Positions 17,427 through 24,432 of a stretch of 64,000 nucleotides of DNA are shown here, in pieces. Under the pieces are notes generated by a model. The model was not told the DNA's origin. It made no database searches and was given only the letters and a program-made list of their open reading frames with translations. The translations under genes were made by a program, and so were the position numbers. Position 1 is the stretch's first letter. The number at the start of each line of letters is the position of its first letter. Source of the DNA: Thermoplasmata archaeon (GTDB lineage: Archaea > Thermoplasmatota > Thermoplasmata > Lutacidiplasmatales > UBA184); contig DAHXNZ010000005.1 in assembly GCA_027365105.1 (NCBI GenBank), positions 1-64,000 on the forward strand, in the 5' to 3' direction.

Positions 17427-17852
17427 TCACTTGAGCGGCATGAACTTGGACGAGCGCGTCGCGCCGACTCCGGGGCCGGAGTGCTTCTCAAAGCGCCGGG
17501 TGAGCGAAAACTCGCCCAGGTAGTGGCCGATCATCTCCGGTCGGACCTCGATCTCCTTGAACTCCTTGCCGGTGTGGATCGCCACGCGGCGGCCGACGTG
17601 CTCGGGCAGGATGAGGGCGTCCCGGCAGTGGGTCCGGACGACCTTCTCCGCGGGGGTCGTGCGCATCCGGTCCAGGAACCTCAGGGTCTCGGTATTGAAT
17701 CCGCGTCGGATCGAGCGCCGGGCCCGGGCCGGCAGGACCGTCGCGAGCTCCTCGAGGGACATGCCCTTGAGGTCGGCCAGGGTTCGGCCCCGGTACGCAA
17801 ACTCCCGCTTGCGTCGGGCCTCGACCTTCTTGGTGCGTCGTGCTTTTGGCAT
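17427..17852 (-). CDS. rps19: Small ribosomal subunit protein uS19
   Basis: This 141-residue protein sits at the head of the small subunit. EFAYRGRTLADLKGMSLEELATVLPARARRSIRRG is the archaeal N-terminal region; VRTHCRDALILPEHVGRRVAIHTGKEFKEIEVRPEMIGHYLGEFSLTR is the conserved core. It follows uL2 after 6 nt. Confidence 0.96.
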   Translation of the reverse strand: MPKARRTKKVEARRKREFAYRGRTLADLKGMSLEELATVLPARARRSIRRGFNTETLRFLDRMRTTPAEKVVRTHCRDALILPEHVGRRVAIHTGKEFKEIEVRPEMIGHYLGEFSLTRRFEKHSGPGVGATRSSKFMPLK

Positions 17853-17858
17853 GAACCG

Positions 17859-18587
17859 TTATCCTCCCTTCTCGGACGCCCGCGTCTTCTTGCGCCGCTG
17901 GGACCGCGAGAACCGGCCGACCTTGGCCCCGGGCCAGGTGCCGGAACCGACGGTGCTGGGGCGCCCCACATGCTGGTGAGCGCCGCCACCGAACGGGTGG
18001 TTGACGGGGTTCATGGCGACGCCGCGGACCTTGAACGGCGCCCGGGCAAGCGACCGCGTGCTCCAGACTTTCTTTCCCGCCTTGACGATCGGGCGCTCGC
18101 CGCGACCCCCGCCCGCGACCGCCCCGACCTGGGCCCGGCAGGTGGCCAGAAACCGCTTGAACGCCCCGCTCGGGAGCTGGACCGTGACCTCGACACCCGT
18201 GTGGGCGACGACGAGCGCGCTGCCCCCGGCGGCTCGGACGAGGCGGCCCCCATCATAGGGCTTGACCTCGATGTTTGAGATCAGTGTGCCGTCGGGAATG
18301 CGGGCCAGTTCGAGGATCGACCCGCGCTCGACCGCCCCTTCATGGAGCTGGATCTTGTCTCCGGTCGCGAGGCCGGCGATGGCGAGCGTGCGGAGCTCCT
18401 TGCCGTCCGGCCCGTCGATCCGCGCGACCGGCGCCGACCGGCCGGGCGCGTGCTCCAGTCCGACCACCGTGCCCACGCCGATGAGCGAAGGTGCGGGGTG
18501 GTAAATCGGTCCGTGGTGCCGGTGGCTCGGGGAGGTCCAAGCCCCCGTGCCTGCCCCCCGGCGCCGGGAGCCGACCCGCTTGCCCAT
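17859..18587 (-). CDS. rpl2: Large ribosomal subunit protein uL2
   Basis: The 242-residue uL2 is needed for subunit association and peptidyl transfer. It includes the OB-fold (GKELRTLAIAGLATGDKIQLHEGA), the SH3-like domain, and the catalytic-centre loop GVAMNPVNHPFGGGAHQH with the essential histidine. A basic C-terminal tail follows. Its ATG is overlapped by the stop of uL23 (TAATG). Confidence 0.97.
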   Translation of the reverse strand: MGKRVGSRRRGAGTGAWTSPSHRHHGPIYHPAPSLIGVGTVVGLEHAPGRSAPVARIDGPDGKELRTLAIAGLATGDKIQLHEGAVERGSILELARIPDGTLISNIEVKPYDGGRLVRAAGGSALVVAHTGVEVTVQLPSGAFKRFLATCRAQVGAVAGGGRGERPIVKAGKKVWSTRSLARAPFKVRGVAMNPVNHPFGGGAHQHVGRPSTVGSGTWPGAKVGRFSRSQRRKKTRASEKGG

Positions 18588-18850
18588 TAGAACACTCCTG
18601 CCCGGCTGCCGATGTCCTCGCTCGAGTAACCCGAGGCGAACTTGACCGTCGCGATCTTGCCGACGCGCACGATCTTGATGTTGACCTTGTCGACCTTGCA
18701 CTGGTAGAGCTCTTCGACCGCCCGCTTGACCTCGGCGCGGGTCGCGCGGCGATCGACCGAGAATTCGAGCTTGTTCTGCCGCTCCATCTCGTCCATCGAC
18801 TTTTCGGTGACGTAGGCGTGCAGCAGGATCCGGTGCCGTAGGTCGCTCAT
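18587..18850 (-). CDS. rpl23: Large ribosomal subunit protein uL23
   Basis: This 87-residue protein forms part of the docking site at the exit tunnel for SRP and chaperones. HAYVTEKSMDEMERQNKLEFSVDRRATRAEVKRAVEELYQCKVDKVNI is diagnostic. The ATG at 18850 overlaps the uL4 stop as ATGA; the upstream frame is shadow. Confidence 0.96.
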   Translation of the reverse strand: MSDLRHRILLHAYVTEKSMDEMERQNKLEFSVDRRATRAEVKRAVEELYQCKVDKVNIKIVRVGKIATVKFASGYSSEDIGSRAGVF

Positions 18851-19674
18851 GGTTTCTGGCCCTCCAGCCGCTCGGCCAAGGAGCTCAACGCAGCGCGGGA
18901 GAAGATCGTCACCCGTCCGGGATCGCCGCCGGGCGCCAGGTCCTCGGTGGTCAGACGGCGCACGTCGACCACGTCGACCCCGGGCAGGTTGCGGAACCCG
19001 GAGGCCTGGCCGGGGCCGGCGGTCACGACGAGGAGGCTCCGAGGGGTGCGCCGGACCCGCCCGCGGCGTTTGCCGCGTCCGGCCCGAAGGTGGCTGTGGT
19101 CCTGGGCCCGTTCGACATCCGAGGCGAGGTTCAGCCGATCGAGGAGCGAGACCGCCTCCCGGGTCTCCCGGATCGCTTCGATCCCGGGCTCCACGATGAG
19201 CGGGAGCGTCAGTCCCTCGGGGATCGCATGCCCTCGGGCCCGGGCGAGCCTCTCCTCCCGCGTCGCCGCGAGCGCGGAGGCGAACGCCTTCTTCCGTTCC
19301 TTGGTGTTGATCTTGAGGGTCCAGATCCGGTCGGTCCGGGGCGGGTGGGCCGGGCGGCCGCCGACAGTGTTCGGGGCCTGGGCCCCGCGCATCGAATCCA
19401 TGAGGCGGGGCGTTCGGGAGACACCTTTGCCTTTGCCGGACCACTGGACCGAATGGCGGAGCCCCGCGGTGGGGGAGGTGCCGTAGGCCTGGCGGCGGTT
19501 CGCCCGGGCCGCCAGGACCGCCCGGCGGATCAGGTCGGGACGGACCGGTTCCGAAAAGGCGAGCGGCAACTGGACATGTTCGGTCGACGAGCCGTCGAGT
19601 GCAAGGACCGGGGCCCGGTGATGGGGCGGGTGGTGCTCGACCTCGGAAGGCCGGCCGTGGGGGGTCGTCGTCAT
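18847..19674 (-). CDS. rpl4: Large ribosomal subunit protein uL4
   Basis: The 275-residue archaeal/eukaryotic L4 (L1e) type contains RANRRQAYGTSPTAGLRHSVQWSGKGKGVSRTPR, which forms the loop entering the tunnel, and KERKKAFASALAATREERL. It ends with VDVVDVRRLTTEDLAPGGDPGRVTIFSRAAL, the conserved C-terminal strand pattern. Confidence 0.96.
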   Translation of the reverse strand: MTTTPHGRPSEVEHHPPHHRAPVLALDGSSTEHVQLPLAFSEPVRPDLIRRAVLAARANRRQAYGTSPTAGLRHSVQWSGKGKGVSRTPRLMDSMRGAQAPNTVGGRPAHPPRTDRIWTLKINTKERKKAFASALAATREERLARARGHAIPEGLTLPLIVEPGIEAIRETREAVSLLDRLNLASDVERAQDHSHLRAGRGKRRGRVRRTPRSLLVVTAGPGQASGFRNLPGVDVVDVRRLTTEDLAPGGDPGRVTIFSRAALSSLAERLEGQKP

Positions 19675-20672
19675 GTGCCCTGCTTCGACCGGACGCTGAG
19701 GTAGCGGAGGTCGACCTTCTCGACGGTGACGACCCGGCGGCGCATCGGGCTTCGAAGACGGATCAACCGCTTCGCCGGACCGGGGAGGGAGCCGTGGAGG
19801 ACGAGGCAGCCGCTGCGGACCTCCCCGTAGTTCGGGAAGCCGCCGGCCGGGGTGATCGGGTCGGTCCGCGGGTCGGGAACGACCTTGAGGACGCGCAGGT
19901 TGAACTGCGTCCTTCGGTGGTAGCCCTGCTGGCCGGCCTGGGGGATCCGGTACGAGACGAAGCTCGGGTTGTGGGGTCCGAGGGTCCCGATCATGCGTCG
20001 GTGCTTGCTGTTCTTCCGGGGCTGGAGCTTGACCCCCCAGCGCTGGATGTGGCCCTGGAATCCGAATCCCTTCGTGACCCCCAGCACATCGACGAACTCG
20101 CCCTCCTTGGCCAGCTGTTCCACGGGGAGTTCGGTGCCGAGCCGCTCGAGGGCGAAGGCCTTGCGTTCCTCCATCTTCTCCCCCGCGACACGGACCTCGA
20201 AGAGCCGACCGACCTTCTCCCCGACCGCGTAGACGTGCTCGGGCTGGGTGTGGAGGATCAACCGGACCTCGTCCCCGGGCGCCGACTTGAACCGCTCGAT
20301 CTCCTCGGCCGAACTCTCGGCGTGCGCAGGCATGCGCCGGACCAGGGCCGGGTGGTCGGTGCCCTTCCAGGCCTCGGCCGTTACCCGCCGGCCGTAGGGT
20401 CCCCGGCGGTAGACCCGAGCCCCGACCGCCCGGAGGGGAGGGACTTCGACGACCGTCACCGGGACCGAAACCTCCTGACCGGCGGTCGTCGACCGCTTGC
20501 GGTAATCGACGATGAACGCGTGCGTCATGCCGACCTTGTAGCCGGCGAACCCCTCCAGCGAAGGGTTCTTGCCTCCGGGGCCCCAGGATCGGATCCGGGG
20601 CAGCGGCCGCACGGCCCGGGATCGGGGCGAGAATGCGAGGGATCCGCGTCGGGGACGATGTCGTCGTGCCAT
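19671..20672 (-). CDS. rpl3: Large ribosomal subunit protein uL3
   Basis: The 333-residue archaeal-length uL3 is an early assembly protein of the 50S subunit. Motifs include GSLAFSPRSRA, YKVGMTHAFIVD, DVLGVTKGFGFQGHIQRWGVKLQPRKNSKHRR and PGPAKRLIRLRSPMR. It is the first gene of the ribosomal block; a TATA box about 50 nt upstream implies a short leader of around 25 nt. Confidence 0.97.
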   Translation of the reverse strand: MARRHRPRRGSLAFSPRSRAVRPLPRIRSWGPGGKNPSLEGFAGYKVGMTHAFIVDYRKRSTTAGQEVSVPVTVVEVPPLRAVGARVYRRGPYGRRVTAEAWKGTDHPALVRRMPAHAESSAEEIERFKSAPGDEVRLILHTQPEHVYAVGEKVGRLFEVRVAGEKMEERKAFALERLGTELPVEQLAKEGEFVDVLGVTKGFGFQGHIQRWGVKLQPRKNSKHRRMIGTLGPHNPSFVSYRIPQAGQQGYHRRTQFNLRVLKVVPDPRTDPITPAGGFPNYGEVRSGCLVLHGSLPGPAKRLIRLRSPMRRRVVTVEKVDLRYLSVRSKQGT

Positions 20673-20720
20673 CGGTAGTCGGAGGGTCCTGCCTCCGGTG
20701 GGGCTCGGGGAGAAAGGTGC

Positions 20721-20729
20721 CCTATATAA
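20721..20729 (-). promoter_or_regulatory. TATA box of the ribosomal protein operon
   Basis: A TATATA core (20723-20728) lies in GC-rich sequence about 50 nt before the uL3 ATG. It is the only clear promoter before secY and should drive transcription of the ribosomal block from uL3 to uL15. Confidence 0.7.
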
Positions 20730-20922
20730 CGGCTCGCGCGGCTCCGAGGCGGCGGGCGGCCGGGAGGCGCAGCGACCGGCGAGGAAGCGGCCGGAACCGG
20801 ACCGCTCCTGAACGCGCGCGTAGAGGACCGCGGCCTGGGGGCATCGATCCAGCCCATGAGGTTAAGCCGCCCGCGACCCTCCCCGTCGGGTCCGGAGGAG
20901 TTCTACGGCCGGCAGCGGTGGG

Positions 20923-22173
20923 GTGACACTCGAGCAGATCCGCGGAGCGGCCCGGAGTCTCGCCGGCGAGATCCTGCCGACCCCCTTGATCCGGGCCCCC
21001 CGTTTTCCCGGTCTCGAATCCGTGGAGCTGTACCTGAAGCTGGAAAACCTCCAGTGGACCGGATCGTTCAAGCTCCGAGGGGCCATGAACTGCCTCGCGC
21101 ACCTGCCGCCCGAAACCCTCCGCCGGGGCGTGGTCGCCGCCTCGGCCGGCAACCACGCTCAGGGGGTCGCCTATGCCGGACGGGCGCGGGGCATTCCGGT
21201 CACGGTCGTCATGGCGCAGAACGCCTCCCCCCTCAAAGTCGCGGCGACGCGGTCGCTCGGGGCGACCGTGATCCTGCAGGGGTCCAATTACGACGAGGCG
21301 AAGCAGTTCGCCGTCGCCCTCGCCGAACGGGAGGATCGGGCCTTCATCCCCGCGTTCGACGATCCCCACGTCATCGCCGGCCAGGGTACGGTCGGGCTCG
21401 AGATCCTCGAGGCGCTTCCGGCCACGGCCGCCATCGTCGCCGGCGTCGGGGGAGGCGGACTCCTCGCCGGGATCGCGGTGGCGGCCCGGGCCCTCGGGGG
21501 CCCGAGGGTCCGGATCATCGGAGTGCAGCCCACGGGCGTGGACTCGTTCCGGCCCGCGATCGAGGCCGGTCGGGTCGTGACCGTGGCTCCGCCTCGCACC
21601 TTTGCGGACGGCCTGGCGACGCGGGAGGTCGGTCGGCTCCCGCTCGAGATCCTTCGGGCGGCCCGGGCCGAGGCCTGGACGGTCGAGGACCCCGAGATCG
21701 CTCGCGCCTCGTTCCTTCTCCTCGAACAGGCGAAGGTCCTGGCCGAGGGGGCCGGATCGGCGCCGCTCGCCGGGTTGATGAAACATGCCGATCGCCTGCC
21801 CGACGGGCCGATCGTGGCGGTCGTTTCCGGGGGCAACCTCGATCCGTTCGTCCTCGATCGGGTCCTGTGGTACGGCCTGGTGGCGGAGGGCCGCCTGCTC
21901 CGGCTTCGCGCCCTGCTGGACGACCGCCCGGGGCAACTGAACCGGTTTCTCCAGGTCGCCACCGACCAGGGCGCCAACATCCGACAGATCCACCACGAGC
22001 GGGAAGCGCCCGGCGGCGGACCGACCGAGGTGCGGGTCGAGGTCGAGCTCGAGGTCGAGGGACCCGACCATGCGGGCCGGCTCGTCGAGGCCTATCGGGG
22101 GTCGGGCTGGAACATCCGGTCGGTCCCGCTCGTCCCCGACCTCCGGTCCGATCCCCAGGGCACGGGCCGGTAA
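20923..22173 (+). CDS. ilvA: Threonine ammonia-lyase (threonine dehydratase) with ACT domain
   Basis: This 416-residue fold-type II PLP enzyme deaminates threonine to 2-oxobutyrate, a precursor of isoleucine. The PLP lysine is K50 in TGSFKLRGA, and the phosphate-binding glycine loop is GVGGGGLLAG at about residue 175. ASAGNHAQGVAYAG is also typical. The last about 90 residues form an ACT domain (LRALLDDRPGQLNRFLQVATDQGANIRQIHHER), suggesting allosteric feedback. The GTG start is the first in frame; a GAGGTTAAG promoter-like element lies about 60 nt upstream. It is divergent from the ribosomal operon. Confidence 0.93.
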   Translation: MTLEQIRGAARSLAGEILPTPLIRAPRFPGLESVELYLKLENLQWTGSFKLRGAMNCLAHLPPETLRRGVVAASAGNHAQGVAYAGRARGIPVTVVMAQNASPLKVAATRSLGATVILQGSNYDEAKQFAVALAEREDRAFIPAFDDPHVIAGQGTVGLEILEALPATAAIVAGVGGGGLLAGIAVAARALGGPRVRIIGVQPTGVDSFRPAIEAGRVVTVAPPRTFADGLATREVGRLPLEILRAARAEAWTVEDPEIARASFLLLEQAKVLAEGAGSAPLAGLMKHADRLPDGPIVAVVSGGNLDPFVLDRVLWYGLVAEGRLLRLRALLDDRPGQLNRFLQVATDQGANIRQIHHEREAPGGGPTEVRVEVELEVEGPDHAGRLVEAYRGSGWNIRSVPLVPDLRSDPQGTGR

Positions 22174-22180
22174 TCAAGTC

Positions 22181-22188
22181 GTAAATAG
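22181..22188 (+). promoter_or_regulatory. TATA-like box for the DUF2203 gene
   Basis: GTAAATAG lies just after ilvA and about 35 nt before the ATG at 22219. It argues against the in-frame ATG at 22201, which would lie before the expected transcription start. Confidence 0.55.
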
Positions 22189-22218
22189 ACCTCGGCGCTT
22201 ATGGGAGCCGGAGGAACC

Positions 22219-22707
22219 ATGCCCGAACGACCCCGACGCGTCCGACGCTACGCCGGCAGCCCGAGGATCTGGACCGTCGAGGAGGCGAACGCACGGATCG
22301 ACTCGCTGACCGAGCTCCTGGTGGGGCTTCGGGCGTGGGCGGTCCGCCTTCGGGCGATCCTTGGCGAGCTCGGTCGCCTGCGCGAATTCTGGGGCACCGA
22401 GATCGGATCGCCGGATCACCCCGACGGGAGGGTCCACCAGCGGCTCGAGGCCGAGCGGCAGCGGCTCGCCCGTTCGATCGAGTCGGAGGTCCAGTCGCTC
22501 TTCACCGACGGCATCGAGGTCAAGGACCTCGATAGCGGCCTGGTCGACTTCTATACGAGGGCGTTCGGCGAAATGTCCTACCTGTGCTGGCAGCGGGGCG
22601 AAGCCCAGGTCGGCTTCTACCACGCCCTGACCGAAGGGTACCGGCACCGCCGCCCGATCCCGTCGTCGGACGATCCCCACCCGACCACCACCCACCATAC
22701 CGCCTGA
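22219..22707 (+). CDS. DUF2203 family protein
   Basis: A 162-residue protein of unknown function. The family is recognised from WTVEEANARIDSL near the N-terminus, GIEVKDLDSGLVDFYTRAFGEMSYLCWQRGEAQVGFYHALTEGY in the C-terminal half, and a helical middle that looks like coiled coil. I choose ATG 22219, which has a GGAGG about 5 nt before it, over ATG 22201. Members occur in bacteria and archaea, with no established role. It lies alone between ilvA and a convergent membrane protein. Confidence 0.82.
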   Translation: MPERPRRVRRYAGSPRIWTVEEANARIDSLTELLVGLRAWAVRLRAILGELGRLREFWGTEIGSPDHPDGRVHQRLEAERQRLARSIESEVQSLFTDGIEVKDLDSGLVDFYTRAFGEMSYLCWQRGEAQVGFYHALTEGYRHRRPIPSSDDPHPTTTHHTA

Positions 22708-22749
22708 AGCCTCCCGTGCCGCGTCCGGCCCCGGAACGCGCGGGCGGAG

Positions 22750-23673
22750 TCAGATCTCGGGGGGATCACCGAGCCGGACCGCCTCGGTCAGTCGGGCGGC
22801 CACGACATACGCTCCGAGGCCGGCGAGCGGTCCGGAGGCGAGCCAGAGGAGCGGCGCCACCTGGGCGACCCCGGTGAGGAGGATCGCGACCGGGGCCAGC
22901 AGGACCGCCGCGCCGCCGGCAATGCCGATCGGGCGCCGGCCATCCCGGTAGGTGTGGCGGGCCGCGACGGCCGCGACGACGGCCCCCCCGAGGATCAGCA
23001 CGGCCGTCGCTCCGAAGGTGGCGATGAGTCCCGCGAGGTTCAGGAACGGGCTGACCGTGTCGGTCGAGGTGTTTCCCGGGCCGCCCGGGGCCAGGACGAA
23101 GGTGAGGCCGGTCGTCGGCCCGGCCGAGTAGATCGCCGAGACGAAGGTGACCAGAACCTGGGGGGCGTATCCGGCGAGCGTGGCGTTGATCTGGATCGCG
23201 CCGGCGGGGATCTCGATGAATCGGAACTCGCCGTGGGCGCCGAGCGTGAGGCTCCGTTCCGTGCCGGAGTCGTCGGTCAGGACGACCCGACCTCCCGAGG
23301 CCGGCAGGGTCCCGAAGGGGGTCGACCGGAGGACGACCCCGCTCACCGTGACCCCGAGCGGACGGGCGGCATCGTACCCTTCGACCAGGAGCGCCCCCGC
23401 GATCCCGGCGGCGAGCAGCGCGGCGGCGAGGAGGACCGCGGCGAGACCCCGCCTCGGGTCCCGGCGGCGGCGCGGGGGGAGCCGGGGAACGGGATATAGC
23501 CCCGGGACGACCTCCCAGCGGAAGAGGGGCGGCGGGTCGCGGGCGCCCAGCAGCGCGACCGGCCGGGAGCAGTGGGGACAGGGGACCCAAGGCACGGGCC
23601 CGACGGACGGAGGGGCGGCCCGAAAGAGCCCCCCGCAGGCGGGACACCGGAGCGACGAAGGGCCGGCCGCCAT
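22750..23673 (-). CDS. Zinc-ribbon membrane protein with carboxypeptidase-regulatory-like domain
   Basis: A 307-residue protein not assigned to a named family. The N-terminus holds a zinc ribbon (CPACGGLF at about residue 10 and CPHCSRPV about 25 residues later). A membrane helix follows near residues 75-95 (LAAVLLAAALLAAGIAGALL), then an external beta domain resembling CarboxypepD_reg (LGVTVSGVVLRSTPF, GRVVLTDDSGTERSLTLGAHGEFRFIEIPAG, ATLAGYAPQ), and three or four C-terminal membrane helices. The start at ATG 23673 lies about 30 nt after an AT-rich GATATC element. Export to the membrane with a cytosolic metal-binding head is inferred. Confidence 0.7.
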   Translation of the reverse strand: MAAGPSSLRCPACGGLFRAAPPSVGPVPWVPCPHCSRPVALLGARDPPPLFRWEVVPGLYPVPRLPPRRRRDPRRGLAAVLLAAALLAAGIAGALLVEGYDAARPLGVTVSGVVLRSTPFGTLPASGGRVVLTDDSGTERSLTLGAHGEFRFIEIPAGAIQINATLAGYAPQVLVTFVSAIYSAGPTTGLTFVLAPGGPGNTSTDTVSPFLNLAGLIATFGATAVLILGGAVVAAVAARHTYRDGRRPIGIAGGAAVLLAPVAILLTGVAQVAPLLWLASGPLAGLGAYVVAARLTEAVRLGDPPEI

Positions 23674-23697
23674 CGTCCGGTCCGCATCCAGCGACCG

Positions 23698-23706
23698 TTG
23701 ATATCG
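23698..23706 (-). promoter_or_regulatory. AT-rich element between divergent genes
   Basis: The sequence around GATATC is the only AT-rich spot between the zinc-ribbon membrane protein (starting at 23673 on the minus strand) and DUF99 (plus strand). Its distance of about 28 nt to the minus-strand ATG fits a TATA box. Confidence 0.35.
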
Positions 23707-24336
23707 TTGGGGCGTGCGCTCCAGCGACCGCACCTCCGGGTCGTCGGGGTCGACGACGGAGCCTTCCGACGGAGTTCGGTCCGAGCACCCCTCGCGGCGA
23801 TCCAGCTGTCGCTGCCCCGCCGCATCGAGGCCGTCGGACGATCGTTCGTCACCGTCGACGGCCGCGATGCGACCGATCGCATCCTGCGCCTCGTCCGGGC
23901 CACCGCGCACGTCCCGGACCTGCGGGCCCTCCTGCTGGACGGTCCCCTGGTGGGAGGGTTCAACGTGGTCGACCTCGACCGCCTCGCCGGGGAGCTTCGG
24001 CTCCCGGTCGTGACGGTCTCCCGGCGCCGTCCGGACCTCCCCCGGATCCGGGAGGTGCTCGAGCGGTACTTTCCCGAGGATGCGGCCGAGCGGTGGCGGC
24101 TCCTCCGCCGCCATCCCCCGCGCCCCTGGACCCGGTCGCCCGCATCGCTGTGGGGCACGGTCCTCGGGGCCGGCCGCCGCGAAGCCGCCCGGCTCCTCGA
24201 ACGGTCCGCCGTCGACGGGCGATGGCCGGAGCCGCTTCGCCTCGCCCACCTAGTCGCCTCGGCGGGTCGGACCCGGAGGGCGGCGGTCGGGCGAAGGATT
24301 AAGCGACCCCGGGGCTCATTGCGACCGGGCCTGTAG
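23707..24336 (+). CDS. DUF99 family protein (UPF0215)
   Basis: About 209 residues, archaeal DUF99. LRVVGVDDGAFRR, FVTVDGRDATDRILRLV, LLLDGPLVGGFNVVDLDRLAGELRLPVVTVSRR and IREVLERYF are the family landmarks; the fold is endonuclease V-like, but activity is not established. The start is uncertain: there is no ATG or GTG in frame before the conserved DDG, so a TTG at 23707 or 23698 is assumed. The stop TAG (24334-24336) lies inside the tRNA-Arg gene, so the two genes overlap by 10 nt. Confidence 0.8.
   Translation: MGRALQRPHLRVVGVDDGAFRRSSVRAPLAAIQLSLPRRIEAVGRSFVTVDGRDATDRILRLVRATAHVPDLRALLLDGPLVGGFNVVDLDRLAGELRLPVVTVSRRRPDLPRIREVLERYFPEDAAERWRLLRRHPPRPWTRSPASLWGTVLGAGRREAARLLERSAVDGRWPEPLRLAHLVASAGRTRRAAVGRRIKRPRGSLRPGL
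24294..24302 (+). promoter_or_regulatory. TATA-like box for tRNA-Arg
   Basis: An AGGATTAAG element lies about 28 nt before the tRNA 5' end, inside the DUF99 coding sequence. Confidence 0.5.
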
Positions 24337-24432
24337 CTTAGCTTGGATAAAGTACTGGCCTTCTAAGCCAGCATCCTCGGGTTCAAAGGCTCCGGCAGCA
24401 TCGGGCCGGGGCGGGAACTCCCGACAGGCCCG
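24327..24432 (+). tRNA. tRNA-Arg (anticodon TCT) with a T-loop insertion
   Basis: The acceptor stem GGGCCTG pairs perfectly with CAGGCCC at 24425-24431. The D-stem is GCTT/AAGT, and the anticodon stem CTGGC/GCCAG closes the loop CTTCTAA, giving anticodon TCT at 24362-24364. The T-stem is TCGGG/CCCGA. The T-loop is split: TTCAAA (24382-24387) is followed by 31 extra nucleotides before T24419 and the 3' half of the T-stem. Without the insertion the tRNA is canonical (loop TTCAAAT). CCA is not encoded. The gene overlaps the DUF99 stop on the same strand and, antisense, the last 70 nt of the glycosyltransferase gene. Confidence 0.88.

Noticed and set aside
22201-22707. Upstream ATG (22201) as start of the DUF2203 gene
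   Set aside because: It lies closer to the TATA-like box than the expected transcription start; ATG 22219 has a GGAGG in front.
24388-24418. tRNA insertion as a sequencing error or unrelated sequence
   Set aside because: A second tRNA has an insertion at exactly the same site, and both tRNAs become perfect on removal.
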